Source of the DNA: Chitinophaga silvisoli
Lineage (GTDB): Bacteria > Bacteroidota > Bacteroidia > Chitinophagales > Chitinophagaceae
DNA length: 64,000 nt
NCBI RefSeq assembly: GCF_003412465.1
Contig: NZ_QTJV01000010.1
Location: forward strand, 186,001 to 250,000
Direction: 5' to 3'
The position numbers were made by a program, and so were the translations under genes. Below are positions 17,955 to 27,677 of the stretch, in pieces (the first letter of the stretch is position 1; each line of letters starts with the position of its first letter). Under the pieces are notes generated by a model. The model made no database searches. It saw only the letters and a list, made by a program, of their open reading frames with translations, and was not told where the DNA came from.

Positions 17955-18979
17955 TAGTACGCTTTTACAGTCTCAACAAATGCTTTTGCATGATCAACCG
18001 GAACATTTGGCAGGATGCCGTGTCCCAGGTTAGCAATATGCCTGTGGCCACCAAAACTTTTCAGCATGTTTTTCACCGCTTTCTCAATTTCAGGAATGGG
18101 TGCCAGTAATTTGGCAGGGTCGAAATTGCCCTGCAAAGTTACGTTCGGACCAGCAAATTGCCTGGCCAGTTCAGGTTTGATACACCAGTCTATACCGAGG
18201 CCATGGGCACCGGTTGCAGCCATTTCTTCCAGTGCAAACCAGGCTCCTTTTGCAAAGAGAATGGTAGGGCACACATCTTTCAAAGCAGCCACGATCTGGC
18301 GCATGTATTGGAGAGAGAATACTTCAAAGTCTTCAGGGCTCAGCATACCACCCCATGAATCAAAGATCTGTACCAGGTCAGCACCGGCTTTCACCTGTTC
18401 TTTCAGATAGATGATTGTCGTATCGGTGATCATCTGCAGCAGCTGGTGTGCTACAGCAGGTTGCTGATAACAGAATTGCTTGGCACCATCAAAGGTTTTG
18501 GAGCCACGACCCTGTACCATATAGCAGAGCAGGGTCCAGGGGGCACCAGCAAAGCCGATCAGGGGAACTGCACCATCCAAAGCTTGTTTGGTCATGCGCA
18601 GGGCATCGAATACATAACCCAGTTTATCATTTACATCAGGCACACATACTCTCTTCATATCTTCAATCGTCCTGATTGGATCCGGTAAAACAGGGCCTGT
18701 CTTTTCGATCAGCTGTACTTCGAGACCCATAGCCTGAGGGACTACAAGAATATCGGAAAAGATAATGGCCGCATCTACGCCTACCTGGTGTACAGGCATC
18801 ACAGTGATTTCTGTAGCCAGTTCAGGTTTCATACAGCGTTCAAAGAAGGAATATTTTTCCCGCAGCTTGATGTAATCAGGGAGATAACGGCCGGCCTGGC
18901 GCATCATCCATACAGGTGTACGTTCCGTTTTTTCTCCGCGTAAAGCTCTCAGTAAAAGGTCATTCTTTAATGCGTTCAT
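17954..18979 (-). CDS. hemE: Uroporphyrinogen decarboxylase
   Basis: HemE removes four carboxyl groups from uroporphyrinogen III to form coproporphyrinogen III. The 341-residue protein has the signature [10 protein letters not shown] near residues 27-36, the PWTLLCYM segment with the conserved GFAGAPWT, and the C-terminal [11 protein letters not shown] with its conserved His. It follows hemD after five bases and overlaps the hemF start by one base. Confidence 0.97.
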   Translation of the reverse strand: MNALKNDLLLRALRGEKTERTPVWMMRQAGRYLPDYIKLREKYSFFERCMKPELATEITVMPVHQVGVDAAIIFSDILVVPQAMGLEVQLIEKTGPVLPDPIRTIEDMKRVCVPDVNDKLGYVFDALRMTKQALDGAVPLIGFAGAPWTLLCYMVQGRGSKTFDGAKQFCYQQPAVAHQLLQMITDTTIIYLKEQVKAGADLVQIFDSWGGMLSPEDFEVFSLQYMRQIVAALKDVCPTILFAKGAWFALEEMAATGAHGLGIDWCIKPELARQFAGPNVTLQGNFDPAKLLAPIPEIEKAVKNMLKSFGGHRHIANLGHGILPNVPVDHAKAFVETVKAY

Positions 18980-18984
18980 TAGTC

Positions 18985-19668
18985 TTAATTATGATTGTTA
19001 AAATAAGTTATTGCAGTTTGTACCAGTTGTGCGGCAGAAGGTTTGCCGGGATTGACTACGATATTGCCGGTATATGTTTTCAGTGCCTGTGCGGTGGTGT
19101 TTCCGATGGCAAAGCAGATAGTGTTGTTCCTTGTATGATTGGCAGCAAAGTAGCTGTGAACGCCGCTGGGGCTGAAGAAGAGCACCCCGTCAAAATCCGT
19201 ATCCAGTACAGATTCCACGGCGATGGTTTCATACACAATTACTTCTTTTAATGTAATACCTTTTTGCGCGAGCAGATCAGGCAATTCATCACGACGCTGG
19301 TTACCACAAAAGAACAATACAGGCGAGTTTTGGATTTTTGCCGCCAATGCAGCCGCATCATGCGCTGTTGCCAGGATGGATGCTTTTGGGAAAGCGGCTT
19401 TCACAGCATCCAGCGTAGCCCCGGCCAGACAATATATTTGTGCAGGTTGTGCAAAATCCTGCATACTGCTTACAGCATGTGCACTGGTGAATACACAGAC
19501 TGGATAGACCTGCAGTAATTGACTGATTTCTTCCTTTAGTGTGGTGGTGATAACAGGCTGTATACGGATAAAAGCTTGTACAGTGATTTCAAAGCCTTGT
19601 TGGGCCGCCGATTCCAGCAAGGATGCCGGCAAATCTTTTGTACTTAATATGCGGTAATTACCTTGCAT
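18985..19668 (-). CDS. hemD: Uroporphyrinogen-III synthase
   Basis: HemD closes and isomerises hydroxymethylbilane to uroporphyrinogen III. At 227 residues it is slightly short, and as usual for this family it is poorly conserved. Support comes from the two-lobe layout, the conserved VYET (about residues 140-143), the [10 protein letters not shown] segment (about 160-169), [12 protein letters not shown] (about 180-191), and its position. It overlaps the end of hemC by 11 bases and precedes hemE. Confidence 0.92.
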   Translation of the reverse strand: MQGNYRILSTKDLPASLLESAAQQGFEITVQAFIRIQPVITTTLKEEISQLLQVYPVCVFTSAHAVSSMQDFAQPAQIYCLAGATLDAVKAAFPKASILATAHDAAALAAKIQNSPVLFFCGNQRRDELPDLLAQKGITLKEVIVYETIAVESVLDTDFDGVLFFSPSGVHSYFAANHTRNNTICFAIGNTTAQALKTYTGNIVVNPGKPSAAQLVQTAITYFNNHN

Positions 19669-20578
19669 TTTTTATCTGTGCTACGATTTGATCTCCTCCA
19701 TTATTGAGAATCGTTTTTGCAGCGTTAATACCGATAGATGCAGCAGCATCCAAAGGGGCGGCGGTTTCTGTTTTCAGCAGTTGGTCTCCGTTCAGGCTAC
19801 ACAGTTCACCACTAAAGTGTACCACACCATCTTTAATAGATGCATATGCACTGATAGGTGTAGTACAACCACCCATCAATCCGCGTAAAAAGTCGCGTTC
19901 AATCCGGGTACAGAGTGCAGTAGGAAGATCATTCAATGCTTCCAGGGCCTGGCGGCAGTAATCATCGTTTTCACGGCATACTGATACGACAGCACCCTGA
20001 GCAGGAGCAGGCAGCATCCAGTCTATTTCAACAGAAGTAGCTGGACGTACACCAATCCTTTCCAGGCCTGCGGCCGCAAAGATGGCACCATCCCAGTTTT
20101 CATTGGCCAGTTTCTGCAGGCGCGTATTTACATTGCCACGCAGGTTGTGCAGCTGGTGCTGTGGATATTTACGTAACCATTGTGCTTTGCGGCGTACGCT
20201 ACTGGTAGCGATGTTCGCAATGTAGTCCGGCTGATCCAGGAAGGTCGTATCTGTTTTATAAACCAGCAGATCCTTAACAGGGCCTCTTTCGAGTACCGCA
20301 GCCTGTATAATACCTGTGGGCAGTTGAGTGGGAACGTCTTTGAGTGAATGTACGGCAATATCTATTTTTCCGTTCAGCAATGCAATATCAAGGCTCTTTG
20401 TAAATATGCCCTGTACGCCTATCTCATACAGTGGAGTGACGAGGTCTATATCGCCTTCGCTTTTTATGGGCACCAGCACAGTAGTATATCCCTGTGCTTC
20501 CAGGAGGTATTTAACTTTATTAGCCTGCCACAGTGCGAGCTGGCTTTCCCTTGTGCCGATCTTGATTTCTTTACTCAT
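19658..20578 (-). CDS. hemC: Hydroxymethylbilane synthase (porphobilinogen deaminase)
   Basis: HemC polymerises four porphobilinogens on a dipyrromethane cofactor. The 306-residue protein has the N-terminal IGTRESQLALWQA, HSLKDVPT (about residues 77-84), RGNVNTRLQKL (about 147-157) and the cofactor-attachment cysteine in LMGGCTTP (Cys238). It starts five bases after the hemA stop and overlaps hemD by 11 bases. Confidence 0.97.
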   Translation of the reverse strand: MSKEIKIGTRESQLALWQANKVKYLLEAQGYTTVLVPIKSEGDIDLVTPLYEIGVQGIFTKSLDIALLNGKIDIAVHSLKDVPTQLPTGIIQAAVLERGPVKDLLVYKTDTTFLDQPDYIANIATSSVRRKAQWLRKYPQHQLHNLRGNVNTRLQKLANENWDGAIFAAAGLERIGVRPATSVEIDWMLPAPAQGAVVSVCRENDDYCRQALEALNDLPTALCTRIERDFLRGLMGGCTTPISAYASIKDGVVHFSGELCSLNGDQLLKTETAAPLDAAASIGINAAKTILNNGGDQIVAQIKNAR

Positions 20579-20583
20579 TATGA

Positions 20584-21837
20584 TTAATCCTGCTTAACTC
20601 CTGCCTCGAAAATATCGTTGATCATGGAGATGTACTGATCACTTTTATCTGTTTCACGGCGCACTTTTCCAGCCATCAGGTTGATCATTTTCTGGATGAT
20701 ACGTGACGAGACAGCTTCCATATCTTCCAGTTTATATTGTGCGCCGTTTTTCTGCTGTTGAATTTCTTTGGTATGAATTTCCTGCAGCTTATCTTTCACG
20801 GCTTTGAGTACCACAGCATGCTTACGCATCTTGTACCAGTAGAGAAACTCATTCATGTGCTCCTCGATAATAGAAAGTGCTTTTGGCACTTCCTGCTGCC
20901 GCATCTGCAATGTTTCGTCCTGTATTTTGGACAGCTCATCCACGTTTACCAGGGAGATATGAGGGAGTTCAACGACTTCCGGTGCCACATTGAAAGGGAT
21001 GGAGAGGTCGATAATCAGTTTGGGACCTGACCCTTCAAAGTGTTGTTTGAGGATATTCGGTTCCGGTGCATTGGAGGCAACCAGGATAATATCGGCTCTG
21101 TTCAGTTCTTCCTTCAGGTTTTCGTAGGGAGCATAGCGGAGGCCATGCTCTTTGGCAAAATCTTCAGCCACAGACAGTGTTCTGTTTACCAGGGTCACAT
21201 CTGCTACACCGAGGTAATCCATCATGTTTTTGATGGTATTGCGGCCTATTTTTCCTACACCTACCAGTAAAATCTTTTTATTGAGGATGTCCGGCACCTT
21301 GTATTCCAGCATACGTACAGCGGCAAAAGCGACAGATACGGTACCGGCACTGAGGGCGGTTTCATTCTTAATCAGTTTTGATACCTGCAGTACGCTGTTC
21401 ACCAGTCGCTCCTGGAAACCGCCGAGGCATCCGTTGGTTTTTGCGAATCTTGTTGCGTTGCGGATCTGACCAATAATTTCATAGTCACCCAGGATCTGAG
21501 AATCGAGACCCGTACCTACCTGGTACAGGTGCTTGATGGCCTCTTCGCCTGATTTAACATAGGAGAGCTGGCTGAAGAGGTTGCAATCGCCTTCTGTCTG
21601 GCGACACACCATTTCTACCAGTTGTTGTGGATCTTCAGCAAAGCCATAGATCTCTGTTCTGTTACAAGTGGAGAGTACGAACACATCATCGAGGTACGCA
21701 GTTTTTGCCTGCTCGAGCAATTGCCCGTATTGTGCCTGATTGATTGCGAACGACCCCCTTATAGCTGCATCTGTCTTTTTATAGTTGATACCAACTATAT
21801 GATAGTGGGCTATATCCTTTGATTGACTACCCTGCAT
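20584..21837 (-). CDS. hemA: Glutamyl-tRNA reductase
   Basis: HemA reduces glutamyl-tRNA to glutamate-1-semialdehyde with NADPH and is the first enzyme of the C5 pathway. The 417-residue protein has the catalytic cysteine in VLSTCNRTEIYG (Cys58), the NADPH-binding LLVGVGKIGRNT, and a C-terminal helical dimerisation region. It is the first gene of the seven-gene minus-strand operon hemA-C-D-E-F-B-L and has a consensus -7 box upstream. As the entry step it is the expected point of control, often at the level of protein stability in other bacteria. Confidence 0.97.
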   Translation of the reverse strand: MQGSQSKDIAHYHIVGINYKKTDAAIRGSFAINQAQYGQLLEQAKTAYLDDVFVLSTCNRTEIYGFAEDPQQLVEMVCRQTEGDCNLFSQLSYVKSGEEAIKHLYQVGTGLDSQILGDYEIIGQIRNATRFAKTNGCLGGFQERLVNSVLQVSKLIKNETALSAGTVSVAFAAVRMLEYKVPDILNKKILLVGVGKIGRNTIKNMMDYLGVADVTLVNRTLSVAEDFAKEHGLRYAPYENLKEELNRADIILVASNAPEPNILKQHFEGSGPKLIIDLSIPFNVAPEVVELPHISLVNVDELSKIQDETLQMRQQEVPKALSIIEEHMNEFLYWYKMRKHAVVLKAVKDKLQEIHTKEIQQQKNGAQYKLEDMEAVSSRIIQKMINLMAGKVRRETDKSDQYISMINDIFEAGVKQD

Positions 21838-21859
21838 TGTTTATTATAAGCTTCCGGTG

Positions 21860-21867
21860 CAAAAATA
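21860..21867 (-). promoter_or_regulatory. -7 promoter box of the hemACDEFBL operon
   Basis: On the minus strand TATTTTTG followed by C lies 22 bases before the hemA ATG. No -33 TTG at standard spacing is evident. Confidence 0.5.
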
Positions 21868-22150
21868 CATTCATAGAGTGCAACATCAGGCTTCAGGCTG
21901 TCATTAGTTAGTCATTTCCACTGATGGTGATCAGTATTAGCAGAAAAATGATTTTTGTCAGTTTGTGTATTAATTTTGATCATATACGCCCTGGCCTGTT
22001 GTTGGGTACTGGCCAGGTTTTAGTTTTAACCGGGCCACAGGCCATTCTCCCGGACAGTGATCGCTGACGCTGTTGGGTCATTAAAACGCAAAATCGGTCA
22101 CTACCCGTTATTTCAACAATTGTATGACATTAACAGGGCACCAAACCTAT
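21868..22150. other. Spacer between the divergent haem operons
   Basis: No gene is visible. CCTGGCC (21990-21996) and GGCCAGG (22011-22017) form a 7-bp stem with a 14-nt loop, followed by a T-rich stretch, which could act as a weak terminator or attenuator on the plus strand upstream of hemH. A GGCCACAGGCC motif follows at 22033-22043. An in-frame upward extension of hemH to 22057 exists but has no similarity to ferrochelatases. Confidence 0.4.
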
Positions 22151-22158
22151 TACATTTG
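22151..22158 (+). promoter_or_regulatory. -7 promoter box of hemH-hemG
   Basis: TACATTTG followed by C ends 21 bases before the hemH ATG at 22180, which supports that start over an upstream one. Confidence 0.55.
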
Positions 22159-22179
22159 CATCAATTTTTAAAGAGTCGA

Positions 22180-23217
22180 ATGGAAGCTAAATCTGATATA
22201 GGAATCATTCTGATGAACTTAGGTTCACCGGATTCTACCGCAGTACCTGATGTTAAGCGATATTTAAATGAATTTCTGATGGACAAAAGGGTGATCGATT
22301 ACCCTTACCTGTTCCGTTTACTGCTCATCAAAGGTATCATAGTACCCCGGCGCGCGCCGAAGTCCGCTGAGGCATATCAGTCTATCTGGTGGCCTGAAGG
22401 CTCGCCCCTGATTGTATTGACAAAGCAATTGCAGAATGCAGTCACACACGACCTGGACATGCCGGTAGAAATAGCCATGCGTTATGGAAATCCATCTCAG
22501 GAAGCAGCCTACGAAAACTTATTAAAGAAGAATCCGAACCTGAAAGAGGTGGTATTGCTGCCGCTGTATCCACACTATGCCATGTCATCCTATGAAACGG
22601 CAGTGGAGCACGCGAAGAGCGTACACAAAAAGAAGAAGTACCCGTTCAGGCTCACGGTAGTACCTCCTTATTATAAAGAACCTGATTACATCAATGCACT
22701 GGCAGAGAGCATGCGTCCTTACGTATCGCAGGACTTTGATCACCTGCTGTTCAGTTATCATGGGGTACCGGAAAGGCATATACACAAAGGTGATATCACC
22801 GGCAAGCATTGCCTGAAGGTAGCCGATTGCTGTCATGTAGACTCTCCTGCACATGATTTTTGTTATCGTCATCAGGTACATATTACTGCAGAACTGGTAG
22901 CAGAAAAACTGAAAATTCCACGGGAGAAGTGGAGTGTATCTTTCCAGTCCAGACTCGGAAGGGAAGAATGGCTCAAGCCCTACACTGCCACACAATTGGA
23001 AGAATTGCCTAAGCAGGGCGTAAAACGCCTGCTGGTAGCATGCCCGGCTTTCGTATCCGATTGCCTCGAAACGCTGGAAGAAATAGCGGTGGAAGGAAAG
23101 CACTCTTTTATCAGTAGCGGTGGAGATAGTTTCACTATGATCCCCTGTTTGAATATCCACCCACTTTGGGTGGCGGCAATCGTGAAATGGATGGGGGCGT
23201 TGCAAGCCAATAATTAA
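22180..23217 (+). CDS. hemH: Ferrochelatase
   Basis: HemH inserts ferrous iron into protoporphyrin IX, or coproporphyrin III in other lineages. I chose the ATG at 22180, giving 345 residues, because the conserved start IGIILMNLGSPDS follows directly and a promoter box lies just upstream. The catalytic-region motif LLFSYHGVPERH (His about residue 195) and the SFQSRLGREEWL segment with the PYT motif after it are present. The presence of a protoporphyrinogen oxidase and HemF in the same cluster points to the classical protoporphyrin route. hemG begins two bases after its stop. Confidence 0.95.
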   Translation: MEAKSDIGIILMNLGSPDSTAVPDVKRYLNEFLMDKRVIDYPYLFRLLLIKGIIVPRRAPKSAEAYQSIWWPEGSPLIVLTKQLQNAVTHDLDMPVEIAMRYGNPSQEAAYENLLKKNPNLKEVVLLPLYPHYAMSSYETAVEHAKSVHKKKKYPFRLTVVPPYYKEPDYINALAESMRPYVSQDFDHLLFSYHGVPERHIHKGDITGKHCLKVADCCHVDSPAHDFCYRHQVHITAELVAEKLKIPREKWSVSFQSRLGREEWLKPYTATQLEELPKQGVKRLLVACPAFVSDCLETLEEIAVEGKHSFISSGGDSFTMIPCLNIHPLWVAAIVKWMGALQANN

Positions 23218-23219
23218 TC

Positions 23220-24560
23220 ATGGATACACATCAACCTGTTATCATTGTAGGCGCCGGCATAGCCGGGCTCACTGTCGCCTACGAGTTACAGAAAAAAGGA
23301 ATCCCTTATCAGATACTGGAAGCAGGAGATAAGGCCGGAGGCGTGATCCGCTCATTGCACATCGATGGCTATGAGCTGGATGCAGGACCTAACTCTATTG
23401 GTGCTACGCCGGACACGTTGTCGTTCCTCACTGAAATCGGATTGAAAGATGTAGTGATGGAAGCCACAGCTGCCAGCAAGAATCGTTTCCTCGTTAGAAA
23501 CGGCCAGTTACACAGTATTTCGCCCAACCCGGTGAAAATAATCAGTTCCAAATATGTAAGCGGCGGCGCCAAGTGGCGATTGTTCACAGAGAGCTTCCGC
23601 AAAGCAGATAAAACTACGCAGGAAGAATCCGTATCATCTTTTGTGACCCGTCGTTTTGGTGCGGAGATCATGGAGTATGTGTTTGAACCTGTGCTGTCCG
23701 GTATCTATGCCGGTAACCCTGATAAATTATCTATCCAGGAAGTGCTGCCCATGTTGCCGAAATGGGAAAAGACCTACGGCAGTGTCACCAGGGGGATGAT
23801 GAAGAGCAAAGGCGATATGGGTGGTCGTAAGATCATTGCTTTCAAAGGCGGCAACCAGGTATTGCCGGAGAAACTGGTCTCCCTGCTGCACACACCTGTC
23901 AAAATGGGGTGTAAGGTGACCGGAATTACCAAAGGTGCGACTGATTATATTGTGCAGTACGAAGAAAATGGACAAACGCAGATGCTGAATGCAGGGCATG
24001 TGATCTTCACAACCCCTGCTTATGCTACCGCAGGTGCCGTGGCTGCCTTGGACGCATCCTTGTCCGACACCCTGAAAGCACTGCATTATCCACATATGGG
24101 AGTATTGCATCTTGGTTTTGGAAAAGAAGCGAAGGATAAAATTCCGGAAGGCTTTGGTTTCCTCGTACCACATGCAGAAAAGAAACATTTCCTGGGAGCA
24201 ATCTGTAATTCTGCAGTATTTCCAAACAGGGCACCCGAAGGGAAGGTATTATTTACCGTATTCGTAGGTGGTGCTCAGCAGGAATCCCTGTTCGATCAGT
24301 TAGGCGCTACCCAATTGCAGGCGACGGTCGTGAAAGAATTCATGGAATTGCTGGGATTGACGACAGCGCCTGAATTACAAAAGTTCAGTGAATGGCAGAA
24401 AGCCATTCCACAGTTAAATGTAGGATTTGCCGCCACGAGAGAAATGATTAAATCATTTGAAGTAAGGAACCCGGGTATTATAGTAGCCGGCAATTATGTA
24501 ACAGGAGTATCTATTCCAGGCATTATTTCCGCAGCAAAAGGAATAGCTGAACGGGTATAG
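23220..24560 (+). CDS. hemG: Protoporphyrinogen oxidase, HemG (HemY-type flavoprotein)
   Basis: A 446-residue FAD enzyme oxidising protoporphyrinogen IX to protoporphyrin IX. The N-terminal dinucleotide fold VIIVGAGIAGLTVAYEL (about residues 8-24) and GGVIRSLHIDGYELDAGPNS (about 40-59) are typical of this amine-oxidase superfamily branch, as is the C-terminal GIIVAGNYVTGVSIPGI. This is the oxygen-dependent HemY type of the TIGR naming hemG, not the small E. coli flavodoxin HemG. It is translated with hemH (2-base gap) and followed by a strong terminator. Confidence 0.94.
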   Translation: MDTHQPVIIVGAGIAGLTVAYELQKKGIPYQILEAGDKAGGVIRSLHIDGYELDAGPNSIGATPDTLSFLTEIGLKDVVMEATAASKNRFLVRNGQLHSISPNPVKIISSKYVSGGAKWRLFTESFRKADKTTQEESVSSFVTRRFGAEIMEYVFEPVLSGIYAGNPDKLSIQEVLPMLPKWEKTYGSVTRGMMKSKGDMGGRKIIAFKGGNQVLPEKLVSLLHTPVKMGCKVTGITKGATDYIVQYEENGQTQMLNAGHVIFTTPAYATAGAVAALDASLSDTLKALHYPHMGVLHLGFGKEAKDKIPEGFGFLVPHAEKKHFLGAICNSAVFPNRAPEGKVLFTVFVGGAQQESLFDQLGATQLQATVVKEFMELLGLTTAPELQKFSEWQKAIPQLNVGFAATREMIKSFEVRNPGIIVAGNYVTGVSIPGIISAAKGIAERV

Positions 24561-24587
24561 CATATCTTTTCTGAATTGAATGAAGCC

Positions 24588-24598
24588 GGCCGCAGGCC
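24588..24598 (+). repeat. GGCCGCAGGCC motif, copy 1
   Basis: This 11-mer lies between the hemG stop and its terminator. The same 11-mer recurs at 45420-45430 in the same position relative to another gene end, and a one-base variant occurs at 22033-22043. Confidence 0.5.
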
Positions 24599-24610
24599 GT
24601 ACGCTTCGCT

Positions 24611-24662
24611 CCGCCATTTTTCGCTGATCTCTCCAACAGCGAAAAATGGCGGTTTTTTTTTC
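24611..24662 (+). terminator. Intrinsic terminator after hemG
   Basis: CCGCCATTTTTCGCTG (24611-24626) pairs perfectly over 16 bases with 24637-24652, followed by ten T residues. It insulates the haem cluster from the transhydrogenase operon. Confidence 0.93.
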
Positions 24663-24725
24663 AACAAAATGCGTTTTTGTTTATGGGAAAAAAGAACCGT
24701 AAATTCAGTACATAAATTCCACTGA

Positions 24726-25841
24726 ATGATCATAGGGGTTCTAAAAGAACAGCTACCAGAAAAAAGGGTTTCTTTAGTACCGGACATAGTAAAGCAGCTG
24801 GGGAAACAGGGCGTAACTGTTTGGGTAGAACCAGATGCGGGCGCAGCCGCTTTTCATTCCGATGATACCTATATACAGGCCGGGGCCGCTCTCATGCCCA
24901 GGACCGATATCCTGCAGCAATCAGATCTGGTATGCAGCATCCAGATCCCGGAAGACTGGCATTTACTCCGGGCAGGCACTATCCTGGCCGGTGTTTACCA
25001 ACCATTACATCATCACGATCTTATGCAGCAATGGGCTGCAAAAAGTCTTACTACTTATAGCCTGGATAATATACCCCGGACTACACGCGCACAATCGATG
25101 GATATACTAAGCTCCCAGGCAAATATCGCAGGTTATAAAGCTGTATTGCTGGCTGCCGTCTCGTATGGCCGGTACTTCCCCATGTTCATGACAGCAGCAG
25201 GCACTATTGCTCCCGCTAAAGTATTGATCCTGGGTGCCGGCGTAGCAGGCTTACAGGCCATTGCCACTGCGCGCAGACTGGGAGCCGTAGTCGAGGTATT
25301 TGATACCCGGCCCGTTGTGAGAGAAGAAGTGATGAGCCTTGGCGCGAAATTCATTTCCGTAGAAGGTGCAGCCGATGCCTCGCAGGCCGGTGGTTATGCT
25401 GTAGAACAATCCGCTGATTACAAACAACAACAGGAAGTACTGATCGCCGCAAGTATTACCAAAGCAGATATTGTCATTACCACCGCACAGATTCCCGGCA
25501 AACGCGCACCGCTGCTGGTAACAGCACAAATGATCAACAGTATGCGACCGGGTAGTGTGATCGTAGACCTTGCCGCCGGTACAGGAGGCAACACCGCGCT
25601 TACTCAGAACCAGCAAACAGTATTTCACAACGGCATCACAATTATAGGTGACTCCAATCTCGCAGCCAGCATGCCTGCCGATGCCAGTAAACTGTATGCC
25701 AAAAACGTATTCAACTTCCTGCAACTGCTCATCAAAGATGGCCAGTTAGTGAACAATCTGCAGGACGATATCATTAAAGGTGCCTGTATCACACACGAAG
25801 GTGCCGTGATCAGTGAAAGACTGCAGGCCGTATTAAAATAA
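24726..25841 (+). CDS. pntAA: NAD(P) transhydrogenase subunit alpha part 1 (NAD-binding)
   Basis: The soluble NAD(H)-binding domain I of the proton-translocating transhydrogenase, which uses the proton gradient to make NADPH from NADH. The 371-residue protein has the RVSLVPDIVKQLG start motif and the NAD-binding fold VLILGAGVAGLQAIATARRLG (shortened here; about residues 160-180) followed by EVFDTRP. In E. coli this domain is fused to the membrane part; here it is separate, as in Rhodospirillum rubrum. It leads a three-gene operon with a 7-base gap to the next gene. Confidence 0.94.
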   Translation: MIIGVLKEQLPEKRVSLVPDIVKQLGKQGVTVWVEPDAGAAAFHSDDTYIQAGAALMPRTDILQQSDLVCSIQIPEDWHLLRAGTILAGVYQPLHHHDLMQQWAAKSLTTYSLDNIPRTTRAQSMDILSSQANIAGYKAVLLAAVSYGRYFPMFMTAAGTIAPAKVLILGAGVAGLQAIATARRLGAVVEVFDTRPVVREEVMSLGAKFISVEGAADASQAGGYAVEQSADYKQQQEVLIAASITKADIVITTAQIPGKRAPLLVTAQMINSMRPGSVIVDLAAGTGGNTALTQNQQTVFHNGITIIGDSNLAASMPADASKLYAKNVFNFLQLLIKDGQLVNNLQDDIIKGACITHEGAVISERLQAVLK

Positions 25842-25848
25842 CAGCACA

Positions 25849-26160
25849 ATGGACATTCTTTCGTTTTTTGAACAACATATGGAGATGACCTATGTGGTAA
25901 TCCTCTCCGTTTTCCTGGGTATAGAAGTTATTTCCCGGGTGCCATCTGTATTGCATACCCCGTTGATGAGTGGTGCCAATGCGATACATGGTGTCGTTAT
26001 AATCGGTGCCATCATCGTCATGGGCGAAGCGGAGAAAGATAATTATCCCGCACTGATCCTGGGCTTCCTGGCCGTCATCTTAGGTACACTAAATGTAGTG
26101 GGTGGATTTGTAGTGACCGATCGTATGCTGGAAATGTTCAAGTCAAAGAAAAATAAATAG
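25849..26160 (+). CDS. pntAB: NAD(P) transhydrogenase subunit alpha part 2 (membrane)
   Basis: A 103-residue membrane subunit with three hydrophobic helices (about residues 15-35, 42-62 and 68-90). The segments FLGIEVISRVPSVLHTPLMS and GANAIHG are diagnostic of the alpha-subunit membrane domain. It forms the proton channel together with PntB. It lies 7 bases after pntAA and 3 bases before pntB. Confidence 0.94.
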   Translation: MDILSFFEQHMEMTYVVILSVFLGIEVISRVPSVLHTPLMSGANAIHGVVIIGAIIVMGEAEKDNYPALILGFLAVILGTLNVVGGFVVTDRMLEMFKSKKNK

Positions 26161-26163
26161 CCC

Positions 26164-27540
26164 ATGTTATCATTGATCTACCTGATTGGCTCTGTTACCT
26201 TCATCGTTGGCCTTAAAATGCTAAGCCATCCTGCCACTGCACGCAAAGGCAATTTGATAGCGGCAGGAGGGATGTTCATCTCCATACTGGGCACCATCTT
26301 TTTGTATACACACAATGGCGAACACCTGCATAATTTCTGGTGGATAGCCGGCGGACTCTTAATTGGAGGGGTGATCGGTCTCGTATCTGCAAAGAAGGTG
26401 AAGATGACCGCTATGCCCGAGATGGTGAGCTTGTTCAATGGAATGGGTGGTGCATGTGCAGCATTGATCTCGATCGTTGAATTTGAGCATGTAAATGCGG
26501 AAACAACAAGTCTGCATTTGCTCATCATATTTGCAGGACTCATCATCGGTAGTATTTCCTTTGCCGGTTCTATCATCGCCTGGGGAAAACTAAACGGGAA
26601 AATCAAAGACATCGCCTTTAAAGGGCAGCATATATTCAATATTATATTGTTGATCGTAATACTGGCGATAGCAGCATTCGTTATTGGTGTGCAGCCTGTT
26701 ACCATGGCGTGGTGGATGCTGGCTGTGTTATTGTTATCACTCTTATACGGTGTGTTTTTTGTATTGCCGATCGGTGGTGCAGACATGCCGGTGGTGATTT
26801 CATTACTGAACTCCTTTACCGGTGTGGCAGCGGCTTGTGGCGGATTCCTGTACAATAACCCGGTGATGCTCACAGGTGGTATCCTGGTAGGTTCTGCAGG
26901 TACTATTCTAACAATCCTCATGTGTAAAGCCATGAACCGTTCCCTGAAAAATGTATTGATTGGCAGTTTTGGTGGCAGCAACACAGGCAGTGGCAGTAAA
27001 GAGCAGGGAGCTTACAGGGAAATCGGGTTGTCAGATGCAGCAGTTGTATTAGCTTATGCCCACAAAGTAATGATCGTACCGGGATATGGATTGGCCGTTG
27101 CACAGGCACAACATGCCTGTCATGAACTGGAGGTATTGCTGGAAGCAAAAGGCGTAGAAGTAAGGTATGCCATCCACCCCGTAGCGGGCAGAATGCCGGG
27201 ACATATGAATGTGTTACTGGCGGAAGCAGATGTGCCTTACGAGAAATTACTGGAAATGGAACAGGCGAATCCCCGCTTTAATACCACCGATGTCGTGCTG
27301 GTACTTGGGGCCAATGATGTGGTTAATCCTGCTGCCAAAAGTGATCCTGCATCGCCCATTTACGGCATGCCTATCCTGGAAGTAGAGCATGCAAAAACAG
27401 TGATCGTCAATAAAAGAAGTATGAAGCCCGGCTATGCAGGCATTGAGAATGAATTGTTTTTCAGACCAAAAACCGCCATGCTGTTTGGAGATGCGAAAGC
27501 CGTGATGCAGCAGCTGATTGCAGAGATCACACAGGTGTAA
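26164..27540 (+). CDS. pntB: NAD(P) transhydrogenase subunit beta
   Basis: The 458-residue beta subunit. About residues 1-260 are hydrophobic helices that complete the proton channel, and about 280-458 form the NADP(H)-binding domain III, with GYGLAVAQAQH, GRMPGHMNVLLAEA and LVLGANDVVNPAA. It is the last gene of pntAA-pntAB-pntB. Transhydrogenase supplies NADPH for biosynthesis and for thiol-based peroxide defence; a functional link with the nearby oxyR is only speculative. Confidence 0.95.
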   Translation: MLSLIYLIGSVTFIVGLKMLSHPATARKGNLIAAGGMFISILGTIFLYTHNGEHLHNFWWIAGGLLIGGVIGLVSAKKVKMTAMPEMVSLFNGMGGACAALISIVEFEHVNAETTSLHLLIIFAGLIIGSISFAGSIIAWGKLNGKIKDIAFKGQHIFNIILLIVILAIAAFVIGVQPVTMAWWMLAVLLLSLLYGVFFVLPIGGADMPVVISLLNSFTGVAAACGGFLYNNPVMLTGGILVGSAGTILTILMCKAMNRSLKNVLIGSFGGSNTGSGSKEQGAYREIGLSDAAVVLAYAHKVMIVPGYGLAVAQAQHACHELEVLLEAKGVEVRYAIHPVAGRMPGHMNVLLAEADVPYEKLLEMEQANPRFNTTDVVLVLGANDVVNPAAKSDPASPIYGMPILEVEHAKTVIVNKRSMKPGYAGIENELFFRPKTAMLFGDAKAVMQQLIAEITQV

Positions 27541-27677
27541 AGCAGGTCACCTTTTTTTTCAAAGAATCATACCAGGCTCCCGTAGGCCAACTAACTAAAG
27601 TGCAGTGTTATACCCCGGCCCCAATTTATCTAAGCCTATCATACCTTAATTTTCAGTATTTTGCCACAAAAAGCGGG

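Noticed and set aside
22057-22179. N-terminal extension of ferrochelatase
   Set aside because: The extra 41 residues match nothing in the family, and a -7 promoter box (22151-22158) lies within them.
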